Positions 1-10,000 of a stretch of 64,000 bases of DNA are shown piece after piece; within the stretch, counting starts at the first letter, position 1, and the number at the start of each line of letters is the position of its first letter. The notes below the pieces were generated by a model. The model ran no database searches. It was not told where the DNA came from and worked only from the letters and a program-made list of their open reading frames with translations. The stretch comes from Rhizobium herbae. GTDB lineage: Bacteria; Pseudomonadota; Alphaproteobacteria; Rhizobiales; Rhizobiaceae. The translations under genes were made by a program, and so were the position numbers. The DNA lies in the NCBI RefSeq assembly GCF_017873135.1, contig NZ_JAGGJV010000003.1, positions 434,001 to 498,000 on the forward strand, in the 5' to 3' direction.

Positions 1-65
1 CCTGGACCTTCATTCACGGGCCGCGTTCGCCGCTGAGCTCGACGGCGCTGCGGGCAAAATCATGA
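1..65 (+). CDS. nadD: nicotinate-nucleotide adenylyltransferase, C-terminal end (partial)
   Basis: Only the last 20 codons lie in the window, read from base 3 and ending in TGA at 63-65. They encode WTFIHGPRSPLSSTALRAKS; the SSTALRA block is the typical end of NadD, where the Ser/Thr-rich loop contributes to the ATP site. NadD adenylylates nicotinate mononucleotide in NAD synthesis. Its place directly before rsfS and rlmH is the usual rhizobial order and supports the call. The rest of the gene is outside the window, so the assignment rests on a short stretch plus synteny. Confidence 0.8.
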   Translation, partial: WTFIHGPRSPLSSTALRAKS

Positions 66-171
66 GTGCACACAGGCACTGATTAACCGTCATTTACTTC
101 TGGTGTCTTGAAACGTTAAGGCATTGATGACTACATTTAGGGTGCGGCTCGACCGACATTCGAATCGCACC

Positions 172-618
172 ATGCCTGTTCTGTTCACCTGGAAAGGAAA
201 AACCCTGACAACAGTACAAGCCAAGGGAAATGTCACACGCATCTTCCCTAAAAGCCCGGAACGCAGCGACGAAGCCGCTGCCCGCGCTCTTCAACTGGTT
301 CTCGGCAGTCTCGAGGACTCGAAGGCAGAAGATATTGTCACCATCAACATTGCCGGCAAATCGGCGCTGGGAGACTACATGGTCGTTGTCTCCGGGCGGT
401 CGAACAGGCATGTCATGGCGATCGCCGATCACCTGATCACCGACCTCAAGGATGGTGGCCAGGGCAATGCCCGCGTCGAAGGTCTGGAGACCGGCGACTG
501 GGTGCTGATCGACGGCGGCGATATCATCGTCCACGTGTTCCGCCCGGAAATCCGCGAGTTCTATAACATCGAAAAGATGTGGGCCGCGCCGGACATGGAA
601 GACGGCACCTTGCACTGA
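172..618 (+). CDS. rsfS: ribosomal silencing factor RsfS
   Basis: RsfS (RsfS/YbeB/Iojap family) binds ribosomal protein L14 and blocks joining of the 30S and 50S subunits when nutrients are short. The family core is clear: residues reading EDIVTINIAGKSALGDYMVVVSG, then a segment containing DWVLIDGGDIIVHVF and REFYNIEKMW near the end. The start is uncertain. In-frame candidates are TTG 124, ATG 127, ATG 172 and CTG 205. ATG 172 is used here, but only CTG 205 has a good Shine-Dalgarno (AAGGA six bases upstream) and it would begin at the conserved TTVQAKG segment. It follows nadD and precedes rlmH, a common arrangement of ribosome-related genes. Confidence 0.93.
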   Translation: MPVLFTWKGKTLTTVQAKGNVTRIFPKSPERSDEAAARALQLVLGSLEDSKAEDIVTINIAGKSALGDYMVVVSGRSNRHVMAIADHLITDLKDGGQGNARVEGLETGDWVLIDGGDIIVHVFRPEIREFYNIEKMWAAPDMEDGTLH

Positions 619-820
619 GCGTCCGGCGTCCTTTATCGGACGTGTGAACGGCGGTGACACATTTGGATCCTGCAATGGTCGTGCAGATGACCTTGTTCGG
701 TTGCGGCCCGTTGCAGAATGAAGTCCGGCACCAGCGCTCCGCTGGACGGGAAGGAATGTGCCTCTCGCCCGCTGACGGGGCAACGCCGTCACGGACGTGA
801 CAAAAAACCGAGGAAATGAC

Positions 821-1303
821 ATGCGGGTTGGCCTCTTTGCCGTCGGGCGCCTCAAGGCCGGCCCGGAAAAGGATCTTGCGGCCCGCTATCTCGACCGCTT
901 TTCCAAGGCAGGTCCCGCGATCGGCCTCGAACTGTCGCGCGTGACCGAAGTCCCCGAAAGCCGCGCCTCGAGCGCCGATACGCGCAAACGCGAAGAAGCG
1001 GGCCAACTCGAAAAATCCCTGCCCGACGCCAGCCTGCTCGTCCTGCTCGACGAACGCGGCAAGGCGCTTGATTCCGAAGGTTTTGCCGCCCTCATCGGTT
1101 CCTTCCGCGACAGCGGCAAGCGCGACCTGATGATTGCCATCGGCGGCGCCGACGGGCTCGACCCCGCCCTTCACGGCAAGGCGGATGCCGTCATCTGCCT
1201 GGGCAAGATGACCTGGCCGCATCAGCTGGTGCGCATCCTGATCGCCGAACAGCTTTACCGCGCCGTCACCATCCTTTCCGGCCACCCCTATCATCGGGTT
1301 TGA
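821..1303 (+). CDS. rlmH: 23S rRNA (pseudouridine1915-N3)-methyltransferase RlmH
   Basis: RlmH is a SPOUT-fold methyltransferase that methylates pseudouridine 1915 in helix 69 of 23S rRNA on the assembled ribosome. The 160-residue length matches the family. The N-terminal MRVGLFAVGRLKAGPE and the C-terminal trefoil-knot region (IGGADGLDPALHGKAD, then LVRILIAEQLYRA and terminal HPYHR) are all present. ATG 821 is chosen because GAGGAA lies just upstream; a GTG at 797 would add eight unconserved residues. It lies about 200 bases after rsfS, and that gap holds no recognisable gene. Confidence 0.95.
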   Translation: MRVGLFAVGRLKAGPEKDLAARYLDRFSKAGPAIGLELSRVTEVPESRASSADTRKREEAGQLEKSLPDASLLVLLDERGKALDSEGFAALIGSFRDSGKRDLMIAIGGADGLDPALHGKADAVICLGKMTWPHQLVRILIAEQLYRAVTILSGHPYHRV

Positions 1304-1419
1304 AAGGACGCCGATGCGCCGCCATCCCGATGCCGCAATTGCCGGAGATGGCTGTTGGCGACAGTGGCCAAATCAGCGTAGGGTTTTGATTAAACACACG
1401 GCTGACAGCGAATGGCGGA

Positions 1420-2859
1420 ATGACAACAGGCGCAGCAAAGCGGAAAAGCGGAGAGAAGCCGGCAAACACCGGGCGGCTCTTCTTCCGTGCGGGCCTGTTG
1501 GCCGCCGCGCTTGTTCTTGCCACAGACGTCGCAGCGCAGACTGTGGAGACGGAAGATCAAAATCCGCAGGGCGCCGCTGAACAGGTGCCGGCCCAGGCGG
1601 ATCCCGCTGCCGATCTCGCCTTGAAGCGTGACAGCACCCGCAGCGAACTGGAAGCTCTGTCGAAGACCATCACCCTGTCGAACGACCGCGCGGCGCAATT
1701 GCAGGCCAGCATCGACGACCTCGAAAAGACCAGTGAATCACTGCGGACGGCGATCGTCGGTTCGGCCGACAAGCGCAAGGCGCTGGAACAGCAGATCCTC
1801 GACGGCGAAGACAAGCTGACGACGCTGCGGACCAAGGAAGACGCCGTTCATCAATCGCTGCGGGCGCGGCGCGGCGTGCTCGCCGAAGTGCTGGCAGCCT
1901 TGCAGCGGATGGGACGCAACCCGCCGCCGGCACTGCTTGTAACGCCGGAGGATGCGCTGGCTTCCGTGCGCAGTGCCATTCTTCTCGGCGCAGTCGTCCC
2001 CGGCATCCGCCACGAGACCGAAAACCTGGCCGCGGACCTCAAGGCGCTTGCCGGCGTTCGCAGGGACATCACCGCCCAGAAACAGGCGCTTGGCGACGAC
2101 ATGACGGCGCGGCTTGAGGAAGAGCGGCGCATGAACATGCTGATCGCCGAAAAACAGAAACTGAAACAGCGCAGCGCCACCGAACTCGCATCCGAGCGCC
2201 GCAAGGCAGAACAGCTTGCCGCGCAGGCGACCAGCCTCGAGGGCCTGATCGGTTCGATCGAGACGCAGATCGCCTCGGCCCGCGATGCGGCCGCGGCCGC
2301 CAGGGCCGAAGAGGAAAACCGCAGGCTGATGTCGGAGGCGCAACGCGCCGAAGCCCGAGAACTGGCAAACAGCGCGACGCCCGACAAAAACCGTATTGCG
2401 CCTGCATATGCGTTTTCGGACCTGCAGAAAAAGCTGGCGTTTCCGGTTGCCGGATCGATCCTGCGCCGGTACGGCGATGCCGATGGCACGGGGCATTCGC
2501 TTCAGGGCATGATGCTTGAAACCAGCGCGGGCGCGCTGGTGACGGCGCCATCGGATGGCTGGATCGTCTTTGCCGGAACATTTCGCAGTTACGGCCAGAT
2601 GATCATCCTCAATCCGGGCGATGGCTATCACGTCGTGATGTCCGGATTGGAAGGCGTTACGGTGCAGCAGGGGCAGTTCGTCGTCGCGGGCGAGCCGCTG
2701 GGCACCATGGGTCACAAAAGAGTGGCCAGCGCGACAGCATTGGCGCTGGAAACAGAGCGTCCAACGCTTTACATTGAATTCAGGAAAGACGGAAAACCGG
2801 TTGATTCCCGACCATGGTGGACCGCAGCAGACACCGGAAAGGCACGCAATGATTCGTAG
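1420..2859 (+). CDS. EnvC-like murein hydrolase activator (degenerate M23/LytM domain)
   Basis: This is a 479-residue exported protein. It has a signal-anchor-like segment at about residues 20-40 ending in VAAQ, a long charged coiled coil at about 60-320, and a C-terminal LytM/peptidase M23 domain at about 345-465. The zinc-binding residues of active M23 enzymes are not intact: the usual HxxxD position reads HSLQGM and the HxH position reads HVVM. That degeneracy, together with the coiled coil, is the hallmark of EnvC-type proteins that activate periplasmic amidases during septum splitting rather than cutting peptidoglycan themselves. Its stop overlaps the ctpA start by 11 bases, so the two are probably translationally coupled. 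The activator role is inferred from the family. Confidence 0.85.
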   Translation: MTTGAAKRKSGEKPANTGRLFFRAGLLAAALVLATDVAAQTVETEDQNPQGAAEQVPAQADPAADLALKRDSTRSELEALSKTITLSNDRAAQLQASIDDLEKTSESLRTAIVGSADKRKALEQQILDGEDKLTTLRTKEDAVHQSLRARRGVLAEVLAALQRMGRNPPPALLVTPEDALASVRSAILLGAVVPGIRHETENLAADLKALAGVRRDITAQKQALGDDMTARLEEERRMNMLIAEKQKLKQRSATELASERRKAEQLAAQATSLEGLIGSIETQIASARDAAAAARAEEENRRLMSEAQRAEARELANSATPDKNRIAPAYAFSDLQKKLAFPVAGSILRRYGDADGTGHSLQGMMLETSAGALVTAPSDGWIVFAGTFRSYGQMIILNPGDGYHVVMSGLEGVTVQQGQFVVAGEPLGTMGHKRVASATALALETERPTLYIEFRKDGKPVDSRPWWTAADTGKARNDS

Positions 2860-4171
2860 GGCTTCACTTGTTCTGGTCGGGGCACTCATGGGTGCGACCG
2901 CCATGGGCATCGTTTATTCGTCCGTCGTCCCGGCCGTCGCGGCCAACCCGTCGACATATCGCGAACTGTCGATCTTCGGAGACGTTTTCGAACGCGTGCG
3001 GGCGCAATATGTGACGCCGCCGCAGGATGACAAGCTGATCGAGAACGCCATCAACGGCATGCTCTCCTCGCTCGATCCGCATTCGAGCTACATGAATTCG
3101 ACCGATGCCGAAGACATGCGCACCCAGACCAAGGGTGAATTCGGCGGCCTCGGCATTGAAGTCACCATGGAAGACGATCTGGTCAAGGTGACAAGCCCGA
3201 TCGACGATACGCCGGCTGCAAAGGCAGGCGTTCTTGCCGGCGACTTCATTTCCAAGATCGACGGCCAGGACGTGCGTGGCCTCAAGCTTGAAGAAGCCGT
3301 CGACAAGATGCGCGGCGCCGTCGGCAAGCCGATCAAGCTGACCATCCTGCGCAAGGGCGCCGAAAAGCCGATCGAACTGACGATCGTCCGTGACATCATC
3401 GCCGTTCGCGCCGTCAAGTTCCACACCGAAGGCGACGTCGGCTATGTCCGGGTGATTTCCTTCACGGAAAAGACCTATGACGATCTGAAAAACGCGATCG
3501 AAAAGATCCAGGCCCAGATTCCGGCCGACAAGCTGAAGGGCTATGTGCTCGACCTTCGCCTCAACCCGGGCGGTCTGCTCGACCAGGCGATCAACGTCTC
3601 CGACGCCTTCCTGGAGCGTGGCGAAGTGGTTTCGACCCGCGGCCGCAATCCCGACGAAACACGCCGCTTCAACGCCACTCCGGGCGACCTGACCGGCGGC
3701 AAGCCGGTGATCGTGCTCGTCAACGGCGGCTCGGCTTCGGCCTCCGAAATCGTCGCCGGCGCATTGCAGGACCTGAAGCGCGCAACCGTCCTCGGCACGC
3801 GCTCCTTCGGTAAGGGCTCGGTACAGACCATCATCCCGCTCGGCGAAGCCGGCGCGCTGCGTCTGACCACCGCGCTCTATTACACACCATCCGGCAAGTC
3901 GATCCAGGGTACCGGCATCTCGCCGGATATCAAGGTCGAACAGCCGCTACCGCCGGAACTGCTCGGCAAGGTCGAAACGACGAGCGAATCCAGCCTGCGT
4001 GGTCATATCAAGGGCCAGAACGAAAATGACGAAGGTTCCGGCTCCGTTGCCTACGTGCCGCCGGAAGCCAAGGACGACCTGCAGCTGAACTACGCGCTTG
4101 ATCTGCTGCGCGGCAAGAAGACCGATCCGGCCTTCCCCGCCAACCCGGAAAAAGCCGAGTTGAAGCCGTAA
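2849..4171 (+). CDS. ctpA: carboxy-terminal processing protease CtpA (S41 family)
   Basis: CtpA is a periplasmic serine protease of 440 residues. In order it has an N-terminal signal segment (residues 1-25, hydrophobic and ending near AVAA), a PDZ domain at about 95-175 that recognises substrate C-termini, and the S41 catalytic domain. The Ser/Lys dyad is visible as GGSASASE (Ser297) and SFGKGSVQ (Lys322), 25 residues apart as in the family. The start is the ATG overlapping the 3' end of the upstream M23 gene. The pairing of an EnvC-like activator with a Ctp protease suggests a shared role in cell-wall turnover. Confidence 0.95.
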   Translation: MIRRASLVLVGALMGATAMGIVYSSVVPAVAANPSTYRELSIFGDVFERVRAQYVTPPQDDKLIENAINGMLSSLDPHSSYMNSTDAEDMRTQTKGEFGGLGIEVTMEDDLVKVTSPIDDTPAAKAGVLAGDFISKIDGQDVRGLKLEEAVDKMRGAVGKPIKLTILRKGAEKPIELTIVRDIIAVRAVKFHTEGDVGYVRVISFTEKTYDDLKNAIEKIQAQIPADKLKGYVLDLRLNPGGLLDQAINVSDAFLERGEVVSTRGRNPDETRRFNATPGDLTGGKPVIVLVNGGSASASEIVAGALQDLKRATVLGTRSFGKGSVQTIIPLGEAGALRLTTALYYTPSGKSIQGTGISPDIKVEQPLPPELLGKVETTSESSLRGHIKGQNENDEGSGSVAYVPPEAKDDLQLNYALDLLRGKKTDPAFPANPEKAELKP

Positions 4172-4206
4172 ACATCCGCTCAAAAGGCGGATCGCATGAC
4201 GACACT

Positions 4207-4237
4207 CGCCGCCTGGCTCCGGCCGGGCGGCGGTTTC
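4207..4237 (+). terminator. terminator-like hairpin after ctpA
   Basis: Arms CGCCGCCTGG (4207-4216) and CCGGGCGGCG (4223-4232) pair with one G-U wobble around a six-base loop, followed by GTTTC. The T-run is short, so this may be only a partial terminator between ctpA and the downstream deacetylase-like gene. Confidence 0.45.
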
Positions 4238-4300
4238 GATTCTTGAAGGGATGCCTTAGCCAGGCTTCCACCCTCGCAACTCAGATCGACAGAGGCCCTC

Positions 4301-5497
4301 TTGGGAACAGATCTCAACGCTCCTCTTGGTCAGAACCGCAAGACGCACTCCTCCAACACTTGGAAATCGGGTCTGACGTTCGGCCGCCTGTCGCTCGGCA
4401 TCGGCGTGTTCGCCCTGATCGGCATTTCCGTCTGGACCGTTCTGAAGCCGACAGGCCTGATCGGCGAGCCGAAGCCGGAAACCCAAGTGGCGGCGGAAAC
4501 TTCGAAACCCGATGAAAAGACGGCGGACGGCGGCAAGCTCAAGCAGCAGCAGGCAAGCGGCGCCCTCTCCGGTGCCCATGTCGAGGAAACGCTGACGAAT
4601 GACGGCTCCGTCGTTACCAAATTCTCCCCCAAGCAGCGCGACGGCGATGGCCCCGCCTTCATCCAGGTCGGCCGGACGAAGGGCCAGGACCCGCGTCTGG
4701 CGGCGTTCCCCAACGATGCCCTTTTGGAGGATAGCCCCGAGGGACGCCTGCCGATCACCGGCCCGGATGGCCTGCGGCCGATGGATCAATATGCGCGGCC
4801 CTGGTCCGGCGCCCGCGGCATCCGCATCGCGCTGGTGGTCGGCGGTCTCGGCCTCAGCCAGACGGGAACGCAGAACGCGCTGCGCCAGCTGTCCCCCGAT
4901 GTGACGATGGCCTTTGCCGCGACCGGCAACAGCCTGCAGCGGTGGATGCAGGAAGCCCGCCGCACTGGCCACGAAATCCTGCTGCAGGTACCCTTCGAGC
5001 CGTTCGATTACCCGGATAACGATCCTGGTCCGCACACGCTGCGCGTCGGGCTGGACGCCAAGAAGAACCTGTCGGAGCTGCATTATTCACTCGCGCAGAT
5101 CACCAACTATACCGGCATCATGAATTTCCTCGGCGGCCGTTTTCTCTCCGATGCCGACGCACTGGAGCCGGTGATGCGCGATGTCGGCCGGCGCGGGCTG
5201 CTGTTCCTCGACGATGCGACATCGGCGCAATCGCTGACAGGCACGCTCGCCGACACGATCGGCGTGCCGCACGGGTTTGCCGATATGGTCGTCGACAGCC
5301 AGATCGACCGTACGGCGATCCTGAAGAAACTCGACGAACTCGAGCGCATCGCCCGGCGCAACGGCAGCGCCATCGGCGTCGCCTCGGCTTTTGACGAAAG
5401 CGTCGGCGCCATCTCCCAATGGATGGACGAGGCCGGCTCCCGCGGCATCGAATTCGTCGGCGTCTCCGCCCTCGTCAAGGATCCGCAACAGCAATAG
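4301..5497 (+). CDS. divergent polysaccharide deacetylase family protein (YibQ-like)
   Basis: A 398-residue protein with a cytoplasmic N-terminus, one membrane segment at about residues 27-47, a low-complexity linker to about 160, and a divergent polysaccharide deacetylase (DUF610/YibQ) domain at about 165-390. Recognisable blocks are RIALVVGGLGLSQTGT, EILLQVPFEP and GIMNFLGGRF. The Asp-Asp pair that opens the fold in active homologues is Gly-Gly here (VVGGLG), so enzymatic activity is doubtful. TTG 4301 is used because AGAGG precedes it at suitable spacing. It sits between ctpA and rppH, and in this family the neighbourhood of envC/ctp genes is common, pointing to an envelope role. Confidence 0.88.
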   Translation: MGTDLNAPLGQNRKTHSSNTWKSGLTFGRLSLGIGVFALIGISVWTVLKPTGLIGEPKPETQVAAETSKPDEKTADGGKLKQQQASGALSGAHVEETLTNDGSVVTKFSPKQRDGDGPAFIQVGRTKGQDPRLAAFPNDALLEDSPEGRLPITGPDGLRPMDQYARPWSGARGIRIALVVGGLGLSQTGTQNALRQLSPDVTMAFAATGNSLQRWMQEARRTGHEILLQVPFEPFDYPDNDPGPHTLRVGLDAKKNLSELHYSLAQITNYTGIMNFLGGRFLSDADALEPVMRDVGRRGLLFLDDATSAQSLTGTLADTIGVPHGFADMVVDSQIDRTAILKKLDELERIARRNGSAIGVASAFDESVGAISQWMDEAGSRGIEFVGVSALVKDPQQQ

Positions 5498-5572
5498 CGT
5501 AGCAATATATTCGGATGACGCGGGCAACCTTATCGTTCCGGCGTCAAGACACGATCAGCAGGGGGCAGGCGC

Positions 5573-6100
5573 ATGAGCAAGAACAAGTCGAAACCGGTAA
5601 AGGCGGACGATCTTCCCTATCGCCCCTGTGTCGGCATCATGGTGCTGAACAGGCAAGGCCTCGTCTGGGCCGGACGGCGCATTCCGATCGGCAATTCCGA
5701 ATATGACGGCTCCGCCCAGCTCTGGCAGATGCCGCAGGGCGGCGTCGACAAGGGCGAGGACCCGCTGAAGGCTGCCTATCGCGAGCTTTATGAAGAAACC
5801 GGCATGACCACCGTCTCGCTGCTGGCCGAAGCCCCCGACTGGATCAACTACGACCTGCCCGCCCATCTGATCGGCATCGGGCTGAAGGGCAAGTATCGCG
5901 GCCAGACGCAACGTTGGTTCGCCTTCCGCTTCGAAGGCGACGAATCCGAAATCGCCATCAACCCGCCGCCCGGCGCCCATGAGCCGGAATTCGACGAATG
6001 GGCCTGGAAGCCGATGCGGGAACTGCCGGAATTGATCGTGGCGTTCAAGCGCGGGGTGTATGAAGAGGTCGTGGCGGCATTCGGGCATCTGGCGGGGTAG
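5573..6100 (+). CDS. rppH: RNA pyrophosphohydrolase RppH (Nudix)
   Basis: RppH removes pyrophosphate from the 5' end of mRNAs, which primes RNase E-dependent decay; the same family also hydrolyses dinucleoside polyphosphates. The 175-residue protein has the Nudix box at residues 56-78, where GG(V)[19 protein letters not shown] fits GX5EX7REUXEEXGU. The N-terminal [11 protein letters not shown] and the WQMPQGG block are characteristic. ATG 5573 has a GGGGG tract about ten bases upstream. It lies 75 bases after the deacetylase-like gene, on the same strand. Confidence 0.94.
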   Translation: MSKNKSKPVKADDLPYRPCVGIMVLNRQGLVWAGRRIPIGNSEYDGSAQLWQMPQGGVDKGEDPLKAAYRELYEETGMTTVSLLAEAPDWINYDLPAHLIGIGLKGKYRGQTQRWFAFRFEGDESEIAINPPPGAHEPEFDEWAWKPMRELPELIVAFKRGVYEEVVAAFGHLAG

Positions 6101-6525
6101 GGGGACTGGATCATCTTACGTTTCGGGGCCTGGCCCTTTTCCACTGTTGCTGCAGGCCTATCAAATCAACCTTGTGGGCGAGAATTCAATTGGCAGAGAA
6201 ATGCCGCGATGTTTGTGTATCGGCGCTGATCAGCTTCTGTGCCGTGGTCGCATTGAGCGACTTGCGGCAAGGGTCACTGAGGACATGCTAAAAAGTTCAT
6301 GAACGATCATTGAACGAACATTGTACGATTGCTGAATTGGTGCAGCGCATTACGTCTTTTGGCGGATGGCAGCGGCTGTGGTGACGCATGCCCCAAATTG
6401 AATCGGGTGTCTCGTGGCTATAGGCGGCGCTTCTTGTCGTTTGCCAGGCCGCGTCATCGTGAGCCAAGCATCAACATCAAACGACACTAGGACGGCTCGC
6501 TGGATTGACCACCTATCGTACCGTC
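6101..6525. other. intergenic stretch with short tandem repeats, no gene recognised
   Basis: No convincing coding region is seen on either strand. The only visible structure is an 11-base tandem repeat at 6301-6333, listed separately. The base composition is lower in GC than the flanking core genes. Confidence 0.6.
6301..6333. repeat. 11-bp tandem repeat, about three imperfect copies
   Basis: GAACGATCATT, GAACGAACATT and GTACGATTGCT follow one another directly. The first two differ at one position and the third is degenerate. The period is one helical turn, so a protein-binding role is possible, but no adjacent promoter could be identified. Confidence 0.5.
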
Positions 6526-6798
6526 TTACAATCCGCCGTTGGCGTTTAGTCTGAAATCTTCGGCCCTGCGCCTCGAAATAATCTTGAGCGAACGATCGGG
6601 CTGTATTTGGTAAGTCTCGCTCCAATAATTTCCGCGCTGATCGTGGAATGTGTGACTGAACGTGCTGCCGGCAGGCGACTTCGTCAGCTTGGTGCGCGGC
6701 TGGCCGCCATAGGTAATGCTGCCGGGGATCGGGTCGAGCTGCACTGTTGTGCACGAGACAAGTACAAGCGCTACCGCTACGAAAACTGCAGATTTCAT
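6526..6798 (-). CDS. small putative lipoprotein, function unknown
   Basis: A 90-residue protein starting MKSAVFVAVALVLVSCTT. The hydrophobic segment followed by a VSC lipobox predicts lipidation at Cys16 and anchoring in the envelope. ATG 6798 is preceded by AAAGGAG at good spacing, a strong ribosome binding site, so this is a genuine gene. The mature part is polar, with a region reading TFHDQRGNYWSETYQIQPD and an Arg-rich stretch near the end. No family is recognised. The gene stands alone between rppH and the RTX gene; nothing in the neighbours indicates a partner. Confidence 0.75.
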   Translation of the reverse strand: MKSAVFVAVALVLVSCTTVQLDPIPGSITYGGQPRTKLTKSPAGSTFSHTFHDQRGNYWSETYQIQPDRSLKIISRRRAEDFRLNANGGL

Positions 6799-6952
6799 CG
6801 CAAGTCTCCTTTGATCATATGTGGTTATTTTATACTCCACGAATAAAAGAACATCATCATGAAAACGATTCTGAACTTCCAGATGCGGTTACTTTCGATT
6901 GCTATTCTGTCGTGCCTTCGGGCGCAGCCTGGATGCCCACGGTCGCACACGC

Positions 6953-6983
6953 AAAAACGCCCACCCCGAACCCCGGAGCGGGC
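6953..6983 (-). terminator. Rho-independent terminator of the RTX gene
   Basis: Read on the minus strand, GCCCGCTCCG and CGGGGTGGGC form a ten-pair stem (two G-U pairs) around a GGGTT loop, followed by GTTTTTG. It lies about 25 bases beyond the RTX stop codon. Confidence 0.8.
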
Positions 6984-7008
6984 ATCTTCTCAATCCATCA
7001 GCTCACCC

Positions 7009-10000
7009 TCAGATGAAGCTGAAATCGCCCGTCGATAGCGACTTGACGTTCTGCAGGATGGCAACGAGTTCGAGGTCGGCATCCGTCCCCTTGCCGTCGG
7101 CATCGAACCAGAGGCGGCCGTTGTCGCTTTCGAACAGGAAGGTTCCCTTGCTGCCGGTCGCCACCGGATCGGCCCCGACGACGAGCGTCACGGTGGTATC
7201 GCCTGCGGCAATGCCGTAGTCGCTCCTGTCGATCACCAGCTTGTCCTGACCGCGGGTGAAGTCGGTGATGACGTCGCCCTCGCCGTCGCGGCCACCGAGG
7301 TCGAAGACGAACTTGTCGTTGCCCTTGCCGCCCGTCAGCCAGTCGTCGCCGGCCCCGCCGACAAGCGTGTCGTTGCCGTCGCGGCCATCAAGGACGTCGT
7401 CGGAGCCATTGCCGTAGAAGGTGTTGGCATTGGCATCGCCGCGGATGTCGTCGTCATTGTAGCTGCCCTGGACAATCTCGACATTCTTGACCGTCAGGCC
7501 GAGCGCAAGCCCCTTGTTGTTGCTCTGGGTCATCAGATCGAGCACGACCGAGGTGGCGCCTTCGCTGAAGGACAGGGTATCGGTGCCGGAGCCGCCGTCA
7601 AAGACATCCTTGCCGACCGCATCCGTGCGGGTGAGCGTGTCGTTGCCGGCATCGCCGGAGAGCCGGTCGCTTCCGGCGCCGTCCTTCAGCGTGTCGTTGC
7701 CGCTGCCGCCCTTCAGCACATCATTGCCGGCCCGTCCGTCGAGATTGTCGTCGAGGCCGCCGCCGGTGACCGTATCCTTGCCCTTGCCGCCGATATAGTC
7801 GAGCGCCTCGAACGCCTTGAACGACGTCGCCGCGTCGACATCAACCGTGCCGTTGGAGAAGGTGAAGGCGATATCCTTCGTCTGCTCCGAGACGTTGAGG
7901 CTGACCCGGTCCGTGCCCCCGCCGCCGTCCGAGCGGTCGCCGATCCCCGTATAGACCAGATCGTTGCCGTCCTCGGCATAGATCACATCCTTGCCGCCGG
8001 TGAGCGTGAGGCCGTCGCCGTAGATCGTATCGTTGCCGGTGCCGCCCCTCAGCGTGTCGTTGCCGAGATCGCCGGAAATATAGTCGTTACCGGCACCGCC
8101 GGTGAGCGTGTCATTGCCGGTGCCGCCACGCAGGTCGTCACTGAGGCCGCCGCCGGTGAAGACGTCGTTGCCGCTGCCGCCGACAAGCGCCACCCGCTCG
8201 ACATTCTTGACCGTTACCGGCGCATTGGTGGCCGTCACGTTTGCCGACAGCTTGAAGGTGATGCCTGCCGTATACTTGCTGAAGTCGATGGAGGCGAAGT
8301 CCGTTCCCGTGCCACCGTCAAGCGTGAGTTTGCCGGTCGAGGCGGTGCGGTAGAAGCTGTCGTCTCCGGTGCCGAGATCGACGGTGTTGTGGCCGACGGC
8401 ACCGCCGCTATAGGCATCGCCAACCCTGACGGTATCGGCGCCATCGCCGGACTTGATGACATTGGTGCCGCCATTGTCAGTGATCCAGTCCGCGCCGGCG
8501 CCGGATGTCAGCGTATCATTGCCGTTGCCGCCATCCAGCTCGTCGGAACCATTGGTGCCGATCAGCGTGTCGTTGCCGTCATAACCGTAGAAGGTGACGC
8601 TTTCAGCCGATCCCACCGATTTGACGATATCGTTGCCCTTTCCGAAGGACACGGAGTAGTGCTCGAAGTTCTTCAGGCTGGTGCCGTCCGTCAGCGTCGC
8701 GGTGGTGCCGCTGACGGAGAATGTCTGGCTTGCCGTCAGCGAGCGCCGGTCGACGGAGACACTGTCGGTGCCGGCGCCGCCATCACCGGTGTCCGCGCCG
8801 CCGTCGCCGAACTTGACGGTGTCGTTGCCAGTGCCGCCATAGATCGTGTCCTTGCCGAGGCCGCCATCGAGCTTGTCGTCGCCGCCAGCGCCATTGACCC
8901 AGTCGTTGCCTTCTCCCGATTCGACCTCGTCGTTACCGGTGCCGGTGGTGATCTTGTTGGCGCCGGTGCCGGTGGCGTAGATCGTGTAGTGATCCATGCC
9001 GGTGAAGGTCGTGCCGCCCGTCAGCGTATTGACCTCCGTCGCGGCCTTGGCGGTGAAATTTCCGGAGAAATTGCGCAGGATCAGGCGATCGCTGCCGCTG
9101 GCGTCGGTGATGGTGTCTTTGCCCTCGCCGTAATAATAGCTGATGGTGTCGTTGCCGCTGCCAGCCTCGATGATGTCGTCGCCGGCACCGCCGTCGATCG
9201 TATCATTGCCCGAATCGCCCTTGAGCGTGTCGTTGCCGGCATCGCCCGCAAGGGAATCATCGCCGGTACCGCCGGAAAGATAGTCTGCACCATCGCCGCC
9301 GGAGAGCGTATCGGTGTCGGTGCCACCATAGAGCTTGTCATTGCCGGCGCCGCCGTAGAGAAGGTCAAACCCCTGATCGCCATAGAGGACGTCGTTGCCA
9401 GCGTCCCCTGTCAGATAGTCGATGCCATAACCGCCCCGCAAGACATCGTTGCCGGCCCCTCCCATCAGCATGTCGAAACCACGGCCGCCCGAAAGCGTGT
9501 CATTGCCCGCACCGCCGGTCAGGAAGTCGGAATAGTTGCCGCCAGTGATGGTATCGTCAAATGTGCTGCCGGTGATCGAGAACGATTCGACATTGGTCGC
9601 CTGGATGCCGCCTGTCAGCGTCTGCGGCGCGATCCAGTCCTTGATCGTGATATTGAGCTTGGCAGCCGAGGCCGAATAATCGACCGTGAGCCGGTCCGTG
9701 CCGGAACCGCCATTGGCGACATCGCCGGCGGCCGTTGCCAGCGTTCCGGCCATGATGTTGTCCCGGCCGCTGCCGCCGTTGAGCTTGTCCTTGCCCACAT
9801 CGCCGTCAAGCGTGTCATCCCCGCTATTGCCGTTCAGGGTGTCGTCGCCGGCCTCGCCGAGGATATAGTCGCCCTGGAACGATCCATTTACGATATCATT
9901 GCCGTCGCCGGCAAAGATGAAGTCCCGGCCCATGCCGCCATTGACCTTGTCAAGGCCGGCCAACGCGGTGATGTAGTCGTCGAGATCGCTGCCCGCCAAT

